Origin: Scytonema sp. UIC 10036
Lineage (GTDB): Bacteria; Cyanobacteriota; Cyanobacteriia; Cyanobacteriales; Nostocaceae
Direction of reading: 5' to 3'
DNA length: 64,000 bases
Assembly: GCF_009725235.1 (NCBI RefSeq)
Contig: NZ_WJFC01000049.1
Span: forward strand, 7,163 to 71,162
The notes under the pieces were generated by a model, which made no database searches, was not told the DNA's origin, and saw only the letters and a list, made by a program, of their open reading frames with translations. Position 1 is the stretch's first letter. The number at the start of each line of letters is the position of its first letter. The translations under genes were made by a program, and so were the position numbers. This document shows, in pieces, positions 35,008-44,558 of the stretch.

Positions 35008-36481
35008 GTATTCGGTGCTCTTCGTCAGACGCAAGGGGAATCACAATAGTGAAGGTAGACCCATGACCCAGACGACTGACAAGTTCGACCCATCCACCAT
35101 GAGCTTGAGCGATCGCTTGCACAATCGCCAATCCCAACCCATGCCCTTCATACTGGTCTTCTTTCGTCGCCCGTACAAAACGCTCAAAAATGCGTTTTTG
35201 GTCTTCTGGGGCAATTCCAACTCCTGTATCGCTTACCCAAATATAAATATAATCCCCTTTTACAGAGGAACCAAGTGTAATGGTATCATCATTACTCGTA
35301 TGGCGAACTGCATTCTGAATTAAATTCATCACTGCTTGAGTTAACCTCTGACGGTCAACCATAATTGGACTTAACCCTTTAGATTCCAACCGCCAATCTC
35401 GATTGGCAAGAGATCGCGCTTTGAGATACATTTCCTCTGTAAGCCAATCTAGTTCTTCTGGCTTGATCCTCAGAAAATCCGGGCGTTCTGTTTTTGCTAG
35501 CAGTAGCAAGTCATTCACCAGGCGACTCATGCGATCTAACTCATCCATTACCAAGGCAACAGTCACCTCCTGTTTTTCTGGGAAAAACTGTAACATTTCC
35601 AGATGACCCTGAATCACCGTAATCGGAGTCCGCAGTTCATGACTGACATCGTTGAGAAACTTTTGCTGGCTATCAAAGGCAAACTGCAACCGATCCAGCA
35701 TTTCATTAAAAGTTTTCGTCAACTCCGCTATTTCATCCGCTCCCTTTACTGGAATACGTTGTGTCATATCTGACTCAGTAATAGATTGAGCAGTTTTTGT
35801 CAGCAAACGTAGGGGATACAAGACCCTACCTGCCGTAATCCATGCCAGTAAGAAAAAGATAAGCAGGACAATCAGCGTGACTTGCATCACTAGGAAAATG
35901 GCATTTGTGCCCGCTTGAAAAGCCGCTGAAGCATCATGAATTGCAACAAGCATTGCTCTTTCCCCACCTATACTGACTGGGTGCGCCACATAGAGAATCC
36001 TTTGTGTAGAAGTTTGTATGTAACCTTTTTTTGGTTCCGTAAGGTAAGTCCATTGCCGCATCAAGGCTGGATATTGCTCGAAAAGCTCAGAAGGTAAAAT
36101 CGGGCTGTATTTGTAAATTTCGTCGTTAATAAGAGTAATAATATACTCATTCCGTGTAGGAGCATAAGTAGCCAAAAATTTATCAAACAATGCAGCCGTC
36201 TCTACTGCTTTTCCCGCTCGCTTTGCAATATACTGCTTTTCCAGTAACTGAAATCTTGCTACTTCTTTAACCAAAGAAGCGTCAGCCCTTGCTTTTAAGT
36301 CTTCACAATATATCTGGCGAGTTGTTTGGATGGAAAATAGTGCCGTACAAGCTGTTAGCAGAAAGTACCAAACTAACAGACGAGCGCGGACACTATGGAA
36401 AGCTCTACGCCATCCTTGTGGAGGTGGATATTTTGCGACCATTTCTGTGGACTTGCTATTTGCTTGATATTTATTTGCCAT
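34904..36481 (-). CDS. Membrane sensor histidine kinase
   Basis: 525 residues. Two membrane segments (about 33-52 and 192-216) bracket a periplasmic sensor region of about 140 residues, followed by HAMP (about 216-268). The HisKA segment has QQKFLNDVSHELRTPITVIQ (phospho-acceptor His281). The ATPase domain has N-box LIQNAVRHTSNDD, G1 VSDTGVGIAPEDQ, F-box RIFERFVRA and G2 GHGLGLAIVQAIAQAHGG. The natural end of the fold is about residue 490; the last 35 residues (HRIHESDSDRRRQSSHHSLP) are translated from sequence shared with the start of the response-regulator gene. The overlap is about 104 bases. EnvZ-like architecture; signal unknown. Confidence 0.9.
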   Translation of the reverse strand: MANKYQANSKSTEMVAKYPPPQGWRRAFHSVRARLLVWYFLLTACTALFSIQTTRQIYCEDLKARADASLVKEVARFQLLEKQYIAKRAGKAVETAALFDKFLATYAPTRNEYIITLINDEIYKYSPILPSELFEQYPALMRQWTYLTEPKKGYIQTSTQRILYVAHPVSIGGERAMLVAIHDASAAFQAGTNAIFLVMQVTLIVLLIFFLLAWITAGRVLYPLRLLTKTAQSITESDMTQRIPVKGADEIAELTKTFNEMLDRLQFAFDSQQKFLNDVSHELRTPITVIQGHLEMLQFFPEKQEVTVALVMDELDRMSRLVNDLLLLAKTERPDFLRIKPEELDWLTEEMYLKARSLANRDWRLESKGLSPIMVDRQRLTQAVMNLIQNAVRHTSNDDTITLGSSVKGDYIYIWVSDTGVGIAPEDQKRIFERFVRATKEDQYEGHGLGLAIVQAIAQAHGGWVELVSRLGHGSTFTIVIPLASDEEHRIHESDSDRRRQSSHHSLPGNRVTSTRVHNHSSHQG

Positions 36482-36823
36482 TTATTTTTCTACAAGTTTG
36501 CCAACACCATTTCCAGTTTCTGCAAGCAGGGTAAATTAGCAGTGAAGCTTAGATGAAAATATTTTAATAAAAGGGAGTAGGGGTAGGAGTAGGGATTCAG
36601 AGACTACCCCCTAACCCTACCCCTAACCCCTACCCCTAACCCCTACCCCCTAACCCCTACCCCCTAACCCCTAATCCCTAATTGACATCTATCCCGATCT
36701 GAGATAAAATCGTAGGCTACGACCCGTAATAACAATTTCCTCATCTTAACTTTCAGAGGAAACAGAGGTCTCCATTCCCCATTCCCCATTCCCCATTCCC
36801 CATTCCCTTTTTTGTAATTAAAC
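36482..36823. repeat. CCCCTAAC and CCATTCC tandem repeat arrays
   Basis: 36604-36684 carries about ten CCCCTAAC/CCCCCTA-type units, preceded by an inverted GGGTAGGAGTAGGG stretch. 36770-36808 has five CCATTCC heptamers. They lie just before the GTG start of the pentapeptide gene, so its leader is repeat sequence. Confidence 0.85.
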
Positions 36824-38191
36824 GTGGCTCATAACTACCAGCGTGCCAAACTCAGAGGTAAATCCTTTAAAGGGCAAGACTTAACAGGCGCAGATTTCTC
36901 CTACTCAGATATCCGAGGCGCTGACTTTACGGGTGCCTTCCTTAAAGGAGCAAACTTCAGCCATGCCAAAGCAGGACTGCAACGCCGTTGGGTAATTGCC
37001 ACAGTCATTATTGCATTTCTCCTATCAGCTATATCGGGTTTGCTATCAGCCACGGGTGGTTCTCTCATAGGATGTATTCTAGCTAATGGCAACCGCGAAA
37101 ACACTTATGTTGCTGCAGTTACTTTAACAGTATTGTTTGTGTTTTTTCTCATCACTATGCGCCAAGGAGTCTCAGCAGCCTTTGGTTTTTTGGCAGTAGC
37201 GGTGATATGGACTGCGGTAGCAGGAGTTACATGGGCTGGGATAGTAGCAGTGGCATGGGCAAAGGCTGGAACTCAGGCAGGAATTATGGAATTGGCAACT
37301 GTTGTGGCAGTCGTCGTTACAGGAGCCATAGCAGCGATCGCAGCAGCGACGGGTGTCGTCCTTATAGCAGGGGCTGCAGCTATAGCAGGGGCTGTTGCTG
37401 GATTATTAGCAGTGGCAGTTACGGTGTCTGTAGCAGGGGCTGTCGCTGGGATAGGAGTGGTTGCAGCAGTTAAAATAGGGGGTTCCATTGTAGGATCGCT
37501 AGCAGGAGCGATCGCAGTCTTGACAATATTCCTGGCTGCTGATGTTGGTTGTCGCGCACTGTTTGAAGATGAAAGACAAATTTGGGTTCGCAATGTTGCT
37601 CTAGATTTTGTCAGCGCGCGTGGAACGAATTTTCAAGGTAGCCATTTGACAGATGCGAACTTTACACAGGCAAGACTGAAAAACGCCAATTTCAATAAAT
37701 CTATCCTTACACGTACTTGCTGGTTTCGGGCAAAAATGATGAATTGGGCTGATGTCAGGACAACTTATCTTGAGGATAAAAATCTACGTCAACTGCTAGT
37801 TACAAAAGATTTACAAGGCAAAACTTTTGATGGCTGGGATTTGCAAGGTATAAATTTGCAGGGCGCTAATTTGAAAGATGCCAGCTTCATTACAGCCAAG
37901 CTAAATGAATCAAACCTGCAAGGTGCCGATCTTTCCAGAGCCAATCTTACAGGAGCGCAACTAGACAAAACAGATTTGAGAGGTGCAACTCTGACAGGTA
38001 CATACATTGGAAACTGGTGTATTACTCCAGATACAAAGTTAGATGGCGTACACTGTGATTATATTTTTTTGTATGTGCCGACAAAAGACAATCCCAATCC
38101 CCACCGTCTACCTGCTAACTGGGATGCAATGTTTAAAGATGGCGAATTTACTCAGTTAATGACCCCATTACGTAACTTATCAAAGATTTAG
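36824..38191 (+). CDS. Pentapeptide-repeat protein split by a hydrophobic membrane region
   Basis: 455 residues from GTG 36824. A short pentapeptide block (about 9-48: LRGKSFKGQDLTGADFSYSD and GADFTGAFLKGANFSHA) is followed by a very hydrophobic Ala/Val/Gly-rich region of some 200 residues (about 55-255). That region has six or more membrane segments, the later ones nearly pure Ala/Val/Gly/Ile. A long pentapeptide block then runs about 265-420 (GTNFQGSHLTDANFTQARLK; LQGINLQGANLKDASF). Pentapeptide repeats fold as a right-handed quadrilateral beta-helix, used for protein contacts. The function of this fused form is unknown; location in a membrane is inferred. The preceding repeats give no clear ribosome binding site. 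Confidence 0.8.
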   Translation: MAHNYQRAKLRGKSFKGQDLTGADFSYSDIRGADFTGAFLKGANFSHAKAGLQRRWVIATVIIAFLLSAISGLLSATGGSLIGCILANGNRENTYVAAVTLTVLFVFFLITMRQGVSAAFGFLAVAVIWTAVAGVTWAGIVAVAWAKAGTQAGIMELATVVAVVVTGAIAAIAAATGVVLIAGAAAIAGAVAGLLAVAVTVSVAGAVAGIGVVAAVKIGGSIVGSLAGAIAVLTIFLAADVGCRALFEDERQIWVRNVALDFVSARGTNFQGSHLTDANFTQARLKNANFNKSILTRTCWFRAKMMNWADVRTTYLEDKNLRQLLVTKDLQGKTFDGWDLQGINLQGANLKDASFITAKLNESNLQGADLSRANLTGAQLDKTDLRGATLTGTYIGNWCITPDTKLDGVHCDYIFLYVPTKDNPNPHRLPANWDAMFKDGEFTQLMTPLRNLSKI

Positions 38192-38528
38192 CTCGTTCCA
38201 AACGAGTCTCCCACAGGGTAAATGCTAACTTAGGCTCGGAAATACTGAACGTTCGTTGATATAAATTAGATGGAAGCTTGAGATAATATGCTGAAGGAAC
38301 AACATCAATTATCCACCAATTGAATAAATCTCTCTTGGCTGCTGCAAAAGGGGAAATTGCATCGCCTGTAATCGCATCATACAAAATACCGATAATTTCT
38401 TCATCTGCGGCTTGATACACTCCTCCTTCATTTATATTTGGGAATAAAGTATCTGCAAAATCGTCAGGTACTTTAACACCGTTTTCTATCCAATTATTTA
38501 CTTTTGCTACAACTATATCTTGTCTAGT
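38148..38528 (-). CDS. Hypothetical protein, start uncertain
   Basis: The GTG-initiated frame (38420) gives 90 residues, but protein-like sequence continues upstream without ATG (VAKVNNWIENGVKVPDDFAD, TLFPNINEGG) to a stop at 38529-38531. The rest, ITGDAISPFAAAKRDLFNWW then IIDVVPSAYYLKLPSNLYQR, is not a family I recognise. AAGGAGGA abuts the GTG too closely to be its ribosome binding site. Either the true start is a rare codon farther up or the 5' end is lost. It overlaps the end of the pentapeptide gene by 44 bases on the other strand. Confidence 0.45.
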   Translation of the reverse strand, partial: TRQDIVVAKVNNWIENGVKVPDDFADTLFPNINEGGVYQAADEEIIGILYDAITGDAISPFAAAKRDLFNWWIIDVVPSAYYLKLPSNLYQRTFSISEPKLAFTLWETRLERAKSLISYVMGSLTE

Positions 38529-38744
38529 CTATATAAGCAGGGTAGTAAGTGGTGTTTGCTGTCACTGGATAACGTTATGAAATTCAGGAAAATTTTTATA
38601 AATCTTATTATTTTTGCAACTCGCTCGTCAGTAAAAAGACTCTATCATATATGTAGTGTAAAATACACTGAATTAAAATTTCAAGCAAAACCCAGTAAAC
38701 TTCTGTATTCATTAGGATTTTAGTTGATAAGGAGTGAGTGCCTG

Positions 38745-39851
38745 GTGGAATATCTTGTTTATTCTCTGATGGATAGTGCTTACGCAGAAGCAACTGTAGA
38801 AGACGAATATAGTTTGCCAGAGTTTAAATTAACACTAGATTGGAAAAAACTTTTTAAATCGACGTGGCTAACTTATGCTACTGCTACAGCTTTGTTTGCA
38901 ATTTTAGCCCAAGCTCAAGTCGTCTATGCTGCTTACTCCGGTCCTGGCAGATACTATGTAAGAACAAATGGTAGCTGTCTCAATATTCGTACAGGTCCAT
39001 CAACTTATTACTCTAGAGTAGCTTGCTACCGCAATGGCTCGCGACTTCCAAATGTTAGAGGATACACAAGAGGATTTGCTAGCCTGTCTACGGGCTATTA
39101 TGCTTCTGCACAATGGATTAGTCGCAGACGTGGTGGTGGAGGATACACTCCCGGTCTTGGTGTTGGTGGTCGCGTCTTGAGTTTGGGTTCTCAAGGACCA
39201 GCTGTGAGCAGAGTTCAAAGAATTTTGGGAGTCACACCTACTGGATACTACGGTACCGCAACTGCAAGAGCAGTCCGAAATTTCCAGCAAAATAACGGCT
39301 TATACCCAGTGGATGGAAGAGTGGGACCGCAAACCAGAAGAGCATTAGATCGATATGCAAGCACGGGTTACAGTCCTAACTACAATGATGACTACCTGTA
39401 CCGTAACCCCGATCGCTACTACAATGATGACTACCTCATTCGCAACCGCGATCGCTACTACGAGGGTGACTCCCTCAATCGAAACCGCGATCGCTACTAC
39501 GAGGGTGACTCCCTCAATCGGAACCGCGATCGCTACTACGAAGATGACTACCTCTACTCTGACCTCAATCGCTACTACGATGATAACTACCTCAATCGGA
39601 ACCGCGATCGCTATAACGACTATTACAGTTACAATAGCAATTACGACATTGGAGGTCGTCGAGATGTCCTTGCACGAGGTTCTAGAGGTAACACTGTTAG
39701 AGAACTTCAGAGATCTCTGGGTGTAAGGGTTACAGGGAACTACAATCGTGAAACAGAAAGAGCAGTTAGAAACTTTCAAGCCAGAAATGGTTTACGTGTA
39801 ACTGGAGTGGTGGATTCAAATACCCGATTGTTTTTAGGCTTGAGTGGGTAA
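38745..39851 (+). CDS. Peptidoglycan-binding protein with SH3-like segment and 14-residue repeats
   Basis: I place the start at GTG 38745 (AAGGAG ten bases upstream), although TTG 38724 and ATG 38769 are open. A hydrophobic export segment (about 42-64, LTYATATALFAILAQAQVVY) precedes an SH3b-like stretch (VRTNGSCLNIRTGPSTYYSR). Two PG_binding_1 domains follow (LSLGSQGPAVSRVQRILGVT; LARGSRGNTVRELQRSLGVR). Between them are six or so 14-residue repeats of the form RDRYY-(E/N)-(G/D)-D-(Y/S)-L-x-R-N. Each is rich in Asp, Arg and Tyr, and several carry a HIP1 octamer encoding RDR. The protein should sit in the periplasm bound to the wall; a structural or enzyme-tethering role is likely. Confidence 0.82.
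   Translation: MEYLVYSLMDSAYAEATVEDEYSLPEFKLTLDWKKLFKSTWLTYATATALFAILAQAQVVYAAYSGPGRYYVRTNGSCLNIRTGPSTYYSRVACYRNGSRLPNVRGYTRGFASLSTGYYASAQWISRRRGGGGYTPGLGVGGRVLSLGSQGPAVSRVQRILGVTPTGYYGTATARAVRNFQQNNGLYPVDGRVGPQTRRALDRYASTGYSPNYNDDYLYRNPDRYYNDDYLIRNRDRYYEGDSLNRNRDRYYEGDSLNRNRDRYYEDDYLYSDLNRYYDDNYLNRNRDRYNDYYSYNSNYDIGGRRDVLARGSRGNTVRELQRSLGVRVTGNYNRETERAVRNFQARNGLRVTGVVDSNTRLFLGLSG
39379..39620 (+). repeat. 42-bp coding repeats with HIP1 sites
   Basis: About six units of 42 bases (TACTACGAGGGTGACTCCCT-type) encode RYYEGDSLNRNRD-like peptides. Four carry CGCGATCGCTAC. Adjacent units differ by a few bases, indicating recent tandem duplication. Confidence 0.85.
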
Positions 39852-40024
39852 ATCCATCAACTGCTTACAGAATTAGGTGTTTTGGAAAAACAATGTAAAG
39901 ACTAGCCATGCTAGTCTCTACAAGAATTGTACACAATGCATAATTAATTGTTGGAAATACCCAATAGCTAGTCAAAAATCCCCATTCCACCAACCACTAA
40001 CCACTAACCACTAACCACTAACCA
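39852..40024. repeat. Short CCACTAA tandem repeats
   Basis: 39990-40026 holds five CCACTAA heptamers next to the stop codon of the kinase gene; 39898-39921 has a small hairpin, AGACTAGCATG/CATGCTAGTCT, a possible terminator of the peptidoglycan-binding gene. Confidence 0.65.
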
Positions 40025-41527
40025 CTAAGTATTTTCTAAATGATGAATAGGTATCTCAATCACAAATTCAGTACCTTGACCTAACTTGCTACGACAGTAA
40101 AGTTTCCCTCCATGTTTTTCAACAATCTGATAGCTAATTGACAGCCCCAAACCCGTACCAACACCAACGGGTTTAGTCGTAAAAAATGGATCGAACAGGC
40201 GTTTTTGAACTTCCGGAGTCATACCAGAACCATTGTCAGCAATGCAAATAGCAATACAATCCCTCTCAATCATCTTGGTAGCTATGCGGATTTTAGGATG
40301 GAAAATTTGAGATTCTTGCAGTACAGAACTCTTGCTGCATCCGGAAGCTCTCAATGCAAGCTGTGAATTACAAATCGCGTAATTGCCTTGAATCCATTGC
40401 TCTTCTAAAGCATCAATAGCATTTGCTAGCAAATTCATAAACACTTGATTTAACTGTCCGGCGTAGCATGCTATTAGTGGAAGAGGTTCATAATCTTTAA
40501 TCACTTTAATTTCGGGACGAGTTGTTGTTGCCTTCAGGCGATGTTGCAAAATCATGAGTGTGCTGTCAATTCCCTCACGAATATCCACTGCTTTCATTTG
40601 GGCTTCGTCATGACGGGAAAAGTTTCGTAACGAACGGACAATTTCACGAATGCGATCGGCTCCTATCTTCATAGAATTGAGCAACTTTGGCAAGTCCATC
40701 ATGAGAAAATCCAAATCAATAGCGTCGATTTCCTCAAGAATTTCTAGTGTGGGCTGGGGATACGTTTGCTGGTACAGTTTGAGCAAGTTTAACAAATCCT
40801 CTACGTAACCATTGGCGTGAACTATATTGCCAAAAATAAAATTGACGGGATTGTTGATTTCATGGGCGACGCCAGCAACGAGTTGTCCCAGACTGGACAT
40901 TTTTTCACTTTGTACCAGTTGAGTTTGCGTTTTTTTCAGTTCTTCTATAGTTCTTTCAAGTTGATGTGCCTGTTTTTGAGCGTTGAGTGCAGCTTGACGA
41001 GTATGTCGGTAGAGTTCTCGGAACTGTGCTTCTGAATGGTTAACATCCGTTTCAGCGCAATTGGGTTGTGAAATGTCTTTGATAGTTGTGGCTAATGCTG
41101 TTTGTTTCTCAATCTCTGCCTCTTGAGTGTACTTGCTTTCAATAATGATTTCCGAAGAGAAAATTGTACCTCCTATTTCACCATTGCAGTCATACCAAGG
41201 GCAACCCTTCCATTTCACCCACTCTACAGAGCCATCTTCTCGGACAAAACTGTCAGTTGACGAATTTTCAGTACAACCAGTCAAACACAGTTGATGCGCT
41301 GTTTTCCACTTGTCGGGAGTTTGAGGAAAAATCTCATAGTGCTCGCGACCAATATAGCTTTCTTGTTGGAAACCATAGTCTGTTAACCACCTGCGGGTGG
41401 CTGCCATATAACGCATATGGCGGTCAAACATGGCAACGGCTGTGGGTGTGTACTCCAAAAACAGTTGGAATTCTGGACAGGTGTGCAAGTACATAAATTG
41501 GCTAGGGGATGCTTGATGTGCTGCCAA
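40025..41527 (-). CDS. Soluble PAS-domain histidine kinase
   Basis: 500 residues, no membrane segment. An N-terminal PAS domain (about 20-130: FLEYTPTAVAMFDRHMRYMA, REDGSVEWVKWKGCPWYDCN) is followed by a coiled coil (about 165-208). The HisKA part is GQLVAGVAHEINNPVNFIFG (His222). The ATPase domain has N-box QVFMNLLANAIDAL, G1 ADNGSGMTPEVQ, F-box FDPFFTTKPVG and G2 GTGLGLSISYQIVEKHGG. The long insert between the HisKA helices is typical of this cyanobacterial subfamily. No response regulator is adjacent, so it is an orphan kinase. The PAS ligand is unknown. Confidence 0.9.
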   Translation of the reverse strand: MAAHQASPSQFMYLHTCPEFQLFLEYTPTAVAMFDRHMRYMAATRRWLTDYGFQQESYIGREHYEIFPQTPDKWKTAHQLCLTGCTENSSTDSFVREDGSVEWVKWKGCPWYDCNGEIGGTIFSSEIIIESKYTQEAEIEKQTALATTIKDISQPNCAETDVNHSEAQFRELYRHTRQAALNAQKQAHQLERTIEELKKTQTQLVQSEKMSSLGQLVAGVAHEINNPVNFIFGNIVHANGYVEDLLNLLKLYQQTYPQPTLEILEEIDAIDLDFLMMDLPKLLNSMKIGADRIREIVRSLRNFSRHDEAQMKAVDIREGIDSTLMILQHRLKATTTRPEIKVIKDYEPLPLIACYAGQLNQVFMNLLANAIDALEEQWIQGNYAICNSQLALRASGCSKSSVLQESQIFHPKIRIATKMIERDCIAICIADNGSGMTPEVQKRLFDPFFTTKPVGVGTGLGLSISYQIVEKHGGKLYCRSKLGQGTEFVIEIPIHHLENT

Positions 41528-41978
41528 GGTATGAAATCATTTGGATGAAGACATTGTTAGTAATGTAACTATTTAGTAGTTACTTTCGCTTCCGAGTTTT
41601 CTCTTAAATTATACTACTAAATGTCAATAGGAATTATTAATCAGTATGGCATTTGCCAGCATAGGATTTTAGTGTTTTTAAAGTATACAAAAGCAACATT
41701 TCAGTTATCATTTTAGCGCTCGGAAATATTTTGAGAAGGATTGAAATTCAGACAAAAACTGGATTTGTGTAATTTGTGATGTATGAAATCAATGTCCGTT
41801 TTTTGTTAGAAATTAAACATTAGGTTTATTTATCACGTAGAAAAATCGGGCATGATTTTGGCAAATAAGTATATTAACTGGAGTAGAGCAAATACGGAAA
41901 AACCCAGCTTTTTTAAACTGGGTTTTTGCATTGATGTCATTTTACTTTATTATTTGGCACAATTGCTTAACTAAAATT
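41528..41978. other. Intergenic region with bidirectional terminator
   Basis: 451 bases between a minus-strand kinase and the 3' end of wecB. Apart from the terminator at 41898-41927 I see no gene; the sequence is AT-rich and holds the kinase promoter. Confidence 0.6.
41898..41927 (-). terminator. Rho-independent terminator of the wecB-like gene
   Basis: A perfect 10-bp stem AAAAACCCAG/CTGGGTTTTT with a 10-base loop. The A-run on one side and T-run on the other make it work in both directions. It lies 52 bases past the stop of the epimerase gene. Confidence 0.88.
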
Positions 41979-43094
41979 TTACGAACTAATACCAAAATAA
42001 TCTTGTACAATTTGTAAAATGCGCTTTGCAGCTTGCCCATCCCCAAAAGGATTAATCGCATTTGCCATTGTTTCATAAGCAGTTGGATTGGTTAGTAATT
42101 CAACTGCGTTAGCACAAATATTCTCACTTGCAGTTCCTACCAGTTTCGCTGTACCCGCAGTCACCGCCTCTGGTCTTTCTGTGGTTTCTCTCAGCACCAG
42201 TACAGGTTTTCCCAAACTAGGTGCTTCTTCCTGCAAACCACCAGAATCAGTCAGTACAAGATGCGATCGCATAATTGCTCCGACCAATTCAGCATAATCT
42301 AAAGGTTCTGTCAGAAAAATTCGGGGATGATTACCCAGCCATGCTTGTAATGGTTCTCGCACGGTAGGATTGCGATGTAACGGTAATAGTAAAGCTGTAT
42401 CGGGAATTTTATCCAGTATTTGCAAAAATCCTCGAGCAATATCTTGCAATGGTTCGCCCCAATTCTCACGACGATGAACTGTTGCCAACAAAACGCGGTA
42501 TTGAGACCATTCCAATCCCGGTACAAAACAAGCAGGTTCCCGTGCAGCAACACTCAACAACGCATCAATCACCGTGTTACCAGTCAAATGCACTTTACCC
42601 AAAACACCAGAACGTTCCAAATTTTCCACAGCTAAAGGAGTTGGAGCAAAATGCAGTTGAGTCAGTTGTGAAATCAACCTGCGATTCGCTTCTTCTGGAT
42701 ATGGATTGAGCAAATCATCCGTTCGTAACCCAGCTTCCACATGACCCACGGGAATTTTTTGGTAAAACGCCGCCAAAGTTGCTGCAAAAGCAGTTGTTGT
42801 ATCGCCCTGCACGATCGCCAAATCTGGTTTATTCTGTTGGAATAATTCTTCCAAACCCCTCAAACTGCGACAAGTTATGTCACTGAGAGTCTGCTTTGGC
42901 TGCATAATCTCCAGATCGTAATTTGCTTCGAGATCGAACAGTTGCATAACTTGTGCCACCATCTCGCGATGCTGTCCGGTGAGAATGACTTTAGTCTCAA
43001 CAGTGGAAGAGCTTTGAAAAACCTGAATAACTGGAGCAAGCTTAATTGCTTCCGGACGAGTACCTAATATAATGTGAATTTGTTTTTTAGTCAT
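41979..43094 (-). CDS. wecB: UDP-N-acetylglucosamine 2-epimerase (non-hydrolysing)
   Basis: 371 residues, normal for the family. The enzyme interconverts UDP-GlcNAc and UDP-ManNAc, feeding ManNAc into surface polysaccharide or enterobacterial-common-antigen-like glycans. Visible motifs are GTRPEAIKLAPVI at the N-terminus, TGQHREM, VQGDTTTAFAATLAAF, GHVEAGLRT, YPEEANRRL and the C-terminal LTDSGGLQEEAPSLGKPVLV, TTERPEAV and GTA. All the conserved acidic and His positions expected are in place. It stands alone between repeats. Confidence 0.93.
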   Translation of the reverse strand: MTKKQIHIILGTRPEAIKLAPVIQVFQSSSTVETKVILTGQHREMVAQVMQLFDLEANYDLEIMQPKQTLSDITCRSLRGLEELFQQNKPDLAIVQGDTTTAFAATLAAFYQKIPVGHVEAGLRTDDLLNPYPEEANRRLISQLTQLHFAPTPLAVENLERSGVLGKVHLTGNTVIDALLSVAAREPACFVPGLEWSQYRVLLATVHRRENWGEPLQDIARGFLQILDKIPDTALLLPLHRNPTVREPLQAWLGNHPRIFLTEPLDYAELVGAIMRSHLVLTDSGGLQEEAPSLGKPVLVLRETTERPEAVTAGTAKLVGTASENICANAVELLTNPTAYETMANAINPFGDGQAAKRILQIVQDYFGISS

Positions 43095-43437
43095 TTGTCA
43101 TTTGTCATTTGTCATTGGTCATTTGTCATTTGTCATTTGTCATTGGTCATTTGTCAATAGTAGGTAAGGCTAAAGCCCAGCACATATCGCTGTTGTCTGA
43201 CATAGCCCTACCTACGTGTATTTCAAATATAAGTTTCCATAAAACAAAACGGACGATCTACCTGTTCCGCAGGAAAAAAATAAAAATTATCAGCGATCGC
43301 TAACCAAAGCCCAAAGCCCAAAGCCCAAAGCCCAATGCCCAATGCCCAATGCCCAATGCCCAATGCCCAATGACAAAAACATGAAAAAACCCGGATGAAC
43401 CGGGCAGGTGTACTGTTGTCGAATTGAGTTGCGGTAA
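43095..43437. repeat. GTCATTT and AAAGCCC/AATGCCC tandem arrays
   Basis: 43093-43156 has nine or so TCATTTG/TCATTGG heptamers at the wecB start. 43306-43372 has about nine AAGCCCA/ATGCCCA units. Between them, GTAGGTAAGGCTAAAGCCC and CATAGCCCTACCTACG (about 43160-43217) form an inverted repeat. Confidence 0.85.
43384..43404 (-). terminator. Rho-independent terminator
   Basis: On the minus strand, CCCGG-TTCAT-CCGGG is followed by a run of T. It lies 34 bases past the stop of the small membrane protein gene. Confidence 0.8.
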
Positions 43438-43815
43438 TTACATCTTAATTTCACAGGTCAATGGGCAAGAAGCGTAAACGCACTTAGCTTGAGTATTTTC
43501 AGATTCTCCGTGCAGCCAACTTAACCACTGCACTTCTTTAGGATGAACTCCCTTGAATGTGAGAACCCCTGCTGCCAACACCACAGCCATCACATTAAAC
43601 ATAATTAAACCGCCTGCAACCAGTAAAACTGCGCTAACAGGCATTACCGATTCCAACACAATTGACAACAAACACCCAATCGTAGCCATCAAAACCACTA
43701 AAGGAAAACCGACAACCAACAAACACACTGCCAATGTAAAAGTCCATATCAAAAAACTTTTAACTATTAGTAAAGAGTAAGTCTTTCCTAAATCTGATGT
43801 CTGAGACAAAGCCAT
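43438..43815 (-). CDS. Small conserved-looking membrane protein
   Basis: The start is placed at MALSQTSD (43815); a Met seven codons earlier is open. The 125-residue protein has three or so membrane segments (about 20-40, 42-66, 70-92) and a Cys-containing C-terminal tail (TQAKCVYASCPLTCEIKM, three Cys). I do not recognise a family with a known function. The gene has its own terminator. The Cys-rich end could bind a metal or form disulfides. Confidence 0.6.
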   Translation of the reverse strand: MALSQTSDLGKTYSLLIVKSFLIWTFTLAVCLLVVGFPLVVLMATIGCLLSIVLESVMPVSAVLLVAGGLIMFNVMAVVLAAGVLTFKGVHPKEVQWLSWLHGESENTQAKCVYASCPLTCEIKM

Positions 43816-43836
43816 AACCCTATTCTCCAAAATCAA

Positions 43837-44558
43837 GACAGAAATTTGAATTGCTGGAAATCTCGCTTACTTTACAGCGGGATCAACGATTATTAGAAAT
43901 TCAGTATATAAAAACCAATTGGGAAAATGAGCATTTAGTTAATAAACTTTACAGTTAATCTTTCGCAATTATGGAATGCTCTTTGATTCAGTAGTTAGTG
44001 GAAAACTCCTCTACATCATCTACCTCTCGATAGAGAGGTAATTGGGTATCGATCTTTAAGCTTTATTTCAGGTGCTGTGTCGCTAATACGCTTAACATTT
44101 CTTATGAAAATAGGTGATGTTTCTCATAATTCATAGCTGGTATTGACCTTTTTTTAAGTAGTGGTTTTACGGATAATCACAGCCCATGAACATAAAGAGC
44201 CAAAAAATTTTTCTCATATAACAATAAAGTTTTTTTAACTCATAAGTGTATTTAATAATACTATAAAAGCTACAGAATATTACTGAGTATATTTAGTGTA
44301 AAACGTGTAATATATAAGATATAGACAAGTTACACAGTTTCTTAAACTAATAGAGAACATACCGTAGTTAAAAAAATGATACCAAATTGACACTAAGATG
44401 AAATCGGTCAAAGAAATTGCTGTTATGCTCCATTTTTAGAACTAGTCAGCTAATAGATAGACCAGACAGGATAGCTGCATCTATCAAAAGTCGCATTTTT
44501 GTTTAACTTTTGTTGTGAATTTCCAGTAAACCAATACACGCCCTATTTGTAAATAGAT
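43837..44558. other. Long AT-rich upstream region of pilT
   Basis: 722 bases between divergent genes with no frame worth naming. A small palindrome, CTACCTCTCGATAGAGAGGTA (about 44020-44040), is a possible protein-binding site or small hairpin. The remainder is AT-rich and presumably regulatory for pilT. Confidence 0.5.

Noticed and set aside
37207..37593. Frames on both strands within the pentapeptide gene
   Set aside because: They arise from the low-complexity Ala/Val/Gly coding region and are shadows of the real gene.
39345..39779. 144-codon minus-strand Val/Ile-rich frame and 123-codon plus-strand Thr-rich frame
   Set aside because: Both are other-frame readings of the 42-bp tandem repeats of the peptidoglycan-binding gene.
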